In this document: one piece after another, positions 62,286-64,000 of the stretch
How the letters are laid out: every line of letters starts with the position of its first letter
Position numbering within the stretch: position 1 is the first letter of the stretch
Source: Vibrio sp. Y2-5
Lineage (GTDB): Bacteria > Pseudomonadota > Gammaproteobacteria > Enterobacterales > Vibrionaceae
Reading direction: 5' to 3'
Assembly: GCF_014596725.1 (NCBI RefSeq)
Contig: NZ_JACVEG010000002.1
Coordinates: 248,001 to 312,000 of the forward strand
DNA length: 64,000 bases
Notes under the pieces: model-generated
What the model was told of the DNA's origin: nothing
The model's database searches: none
Seen by the model: only the letters and a program-made list of their open reading frames with translations
Program-made: the position numbers and the translations under genes

Positions 62286-64000
62286 TTATGACGCTTTGCG
62301 AATTTCAAAACGACCAACGAGTTGATCCAGCCGCTGAAGCGAGTTCTGCATTAACGCTGTCCTACGAGATAACTGTGAAGACGCTTCCTGCAATTTCACC
62401 ACTGTAGATTGCGCTTCATCGGCAGTTTGCCTGTGCTCCTCACTGTTGCGAGCTATGTCTTGAATCAGAGTGAATAAACCAGTGACCGATGTTTGCAGAC
62501 GCTCACTGCGAGAAGACTCATCCACCACCTGTGTGCTGTTCTCTACATTGGTAATTCCCTCTTGCATATAACTCACCGCTCGCTGTGACTGCGTATGCAG
62601 AGCAGTCATCAGCTCTCCGATACTGTTGGCAGCCTGAGAGGTTTTGTTGGCTAACACTCGTACTTCATCGGCTACTACTGAGAATCCTCTTCCATGTTCA
62701 CCTGCACGAGCAGCCTCAATAGCAGCATTCAGAGCAAGTAAGTTGGTCTGAGCCGTAATTTCTGTAATAACAGAGACAATATTGCCAATTTTCTGCATTT
62801 CCTCATTCACGTCATTGACGGTATGTGCCGAAGATTGAACGATATTCTTAATTTCTTGAGCGCTTTCCGCCGCTTTCTGATATTCAAGCTGCGCTGCATG
62901 CACCGTTTGCTGCATTAGCTCATGCATTTCAGTCGCAGTGTCATTCGCGCTGTTGATCTCCTGACTCTGAACCCCTGCGAGAGAGAGCATATCCGTAATT
63001 GATGTAGCGGTCATATCGCTACTGGTAAGGAGTAACTGGCTGCGACGGAACATTGATTCCGACACATTCTTCACCTCTTTGCTGGCGAACACCAGCTCTT
63101 GAATAATCCCTTCAAGGCTATCAATAAAACTGTTGGTCCAACGTCCCAAATCACCCGTTTCGTCAGACTTAAATTTGCTCGCATCTAAGCGACGAGTTAA
63201 GTTGCCATCCCCTTCCGCGAGTACCTGCATAACCTGTGTCATTGTCTCTAGATTATTGGCCATTGGCTTGGCACTGAAGATATGAAATAAACCAATAGCC
63301 ATTAACCCAAGCAACACCGATAGGAACAAAAGCTGAGCGTTTCCTAATGGGTAAAACATCTCAATGACGAAAGGAATCACCAATGGGCCAAATACACTAA
63401 CAGCGAATTGTTGATTGAGTTTTTGTGCCACAGAACGATGGCGGTAAACCTCTTCTAAATCCGATTCGCACATCATCCCCCAACGGTCTTTCGACCCTGG
63501 CATAGTAAACGTCACTCCCTTACCTATCACCGGAATATGGCGGTAATCAGAATACCCCGGATAATCGATGTATAAGTTGTGACCGTTTTTAATGGTTTCT
63601 CTTACCCCCGGATGAAGTTTGTTGGTTGCAGGATCATTAAACACAATTTCAAATTCGGTATGACGACTGACTTTTACCACACCCCACTTGGTGTTCACCC
63701 CATCCTTCAAATTCTCACCATGGGAGAAATGGTTATCCTCAAAACGAGAGCGTGAAAGCGCAACACCTTGTTTGATAGAGGGATCAAAATGAGAATTAAC
63801 CATAAACAGATAGTTATCGCCCGACTCACTATAAATATGCCCGGCTTCACGTTGAATAAGATCGCCAATAACATCATTAGGGATTCGCCCACACAAACAC
63901 CCTCTGGTATCACCATCTAGTTCGATCGGTTGATAGAACATCAAGGTCACTTCGTCATGAAAGTGAGAGCTTGAAGGGCCAATAGCGAGCGTCACTGCAT
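62286..64000 (-). CDS. Methyl-accepting chemotaxis protein, 5' end outside window
   Basis: Chemoreceptor of at least 569 residues; the reading frame is still open at base 64000, so the N terminus and first membrane segment are missing. The visible part begins in a double-Cache-like periplasmic sensor ([40 protein letters not shown]). One membrane region ([40 protein letters not shown]), HAMP and the signalling domain follow ([32 protein letters not shown]). The ligand is unknown. The first GTG in frame at 63995 is not the true start. Confidence 0.92.
   Translation of the reverse strand, partial: AVTLAIGPSSSHFHDEVTLMFYQPIELDGDTRGCLCGRIPNDVIGDLIQREAGHIYSESGDNYLFMVNSHFDPSIKQGVALSRSRFEDNHFSHGENLKDGVNTKWGVVKVSRHTEFEIVFNDPATNKLHPGVRETIKNGHNLYIDYPGYSDYRHIPVIGKGVTFTMPGSKDRWGMMCESDLEEVYRHRSVAQKLNQQFAVSVFGPLVIPFVIEMFYPLGNAQLLFLSVLLGLMAIGLFHIFSAKPMANNLETMTQVMQVLAEGDGNLTRRLDASKFKSDETGDLGRWTNSFIDSLEGIIQELVFASKEVKNVSESMFRRSQLLLTSSDMTATSITDMLSLAGVQSQEINSANDTATEMHELMQQTVHAAQLEYQKAAESAQEIKNIVQSSAHTVNDVNEEMQKIGNIVSVITEITAQTNLLALNAAIEAARAGEHGRGFSVVADEVRVLANKTSQAANSIGELMTALHTQSQRAVSYMQEGITNVENSTQVVDESSRSERLQTSVTGLFTLIQDIARNSEEHRQTADEAQSTVVKLQEASSQLSRRTALMQNSLQRLDQLVGRFEIRKAS

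Overview
This window looks like chromosomal DNA of a Vibrio (Vibrionaceae, Gammaproteobacteria). The evidence is an ectABC plus ectoine-type aspartokinase locus, a quorum-sensing Qrr small RNA with LuxO boxes and a sigma-54 promoter, a delta-VPH-type 'thermostable haemolysin' gene, a CsrB-family RNA, an HdfR/MaoP pair, NhaD and NhaP-type antiporters and several chemoreceptors. Base composition is moderate, somewhat AT-rich between genes. I see no prophage, insertion sequence, integron, CRISPR array, rRNA or tRNA. The mix of accessory metabolism, regulators and transporters would suit a second chromosome, but the sequence alone cannot prove which replicon this is.

Layout. 1-3795 (minus): ectoine synthesis (ectA, ectB, ectC, then an aspartokinase cut by the window edge). 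3796-4435: intergenic region holding two LuxO boxes, a -24/-12 promoter and a Qrr RNA. 4436-6031: an acetoacetyl-CoA-synthetase-like protein that has lost its ATP-binding P-loop and its C-terminal domain. 6066-12472 (minus): a seven-gene operon (haemolysin-family GNAT-like protein, AMP-forming acid ligase, haem-oxygenase-like di-iron enzyme, short-chain dehydrogenase, secreted TPR protein, response regulator, histidine kinase). Its promoter carries PmrA-like CTTAAG repeats, and I judge it the most interesting uncharacterised system here. 12694-20830: DEAD-box helicase, Lpp, a kinase-like protein, a hydrolase, a chemoreceptor, a DOPA-dioxygenase-family enzyme with a divergent LysR, and a DUF134 protein.

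20883-29451: LysR divergent from a HisC-like aminotransferase and an orphan amino-acid-binding protein; a CPA1 antiporter; a MarR-HlyD-DUF2955 efflux operon with two palindromic operators on its promoter; a proline-iminopeptidase-like hydrolase. 29841-36826: a DctS/DctR-type two-component system between two unrelated C4-dicarboxylate carriers, then NhaD. 36867-43876: alkylation repair (Ada-AlkA fusion plus Ogt), DoxX, HdfR/MaoP, a DUF3081 protein, NagB and a Sel1-repeat protein. 44209-50544: methyltransferase, LysR, CDF transporter, YddG-type exporter, acetyltransferase, cold-shock/DUF1294 protein, OsmC and ExoD. 50728-51251: CsrB RNA with an upstream VarA/GacA box. 51496-64000: dCMP deaminase, a GGDEF-EAL protein, an extended GAPDH, an AsmA-like giant DUF748 protein, LysE plus Lrp/AsnC, a YjeH-type exporter and a second chemoreceptor cut by the window edge.

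Themes. Two regulatory RNAs of the Vibrio quorum-sensing/virulence network (Qrr and CsrB) lie about 47 kb apart. Salt and pH homeostasis (ectoine, NhaD, NhaP), amino-acid export (YddG, LysE, YjeH) and C4-dicarboxylate uptake recur. Starts were chosen by ribosome-binding sites where possible; several genes appear to use GTG or TTG.
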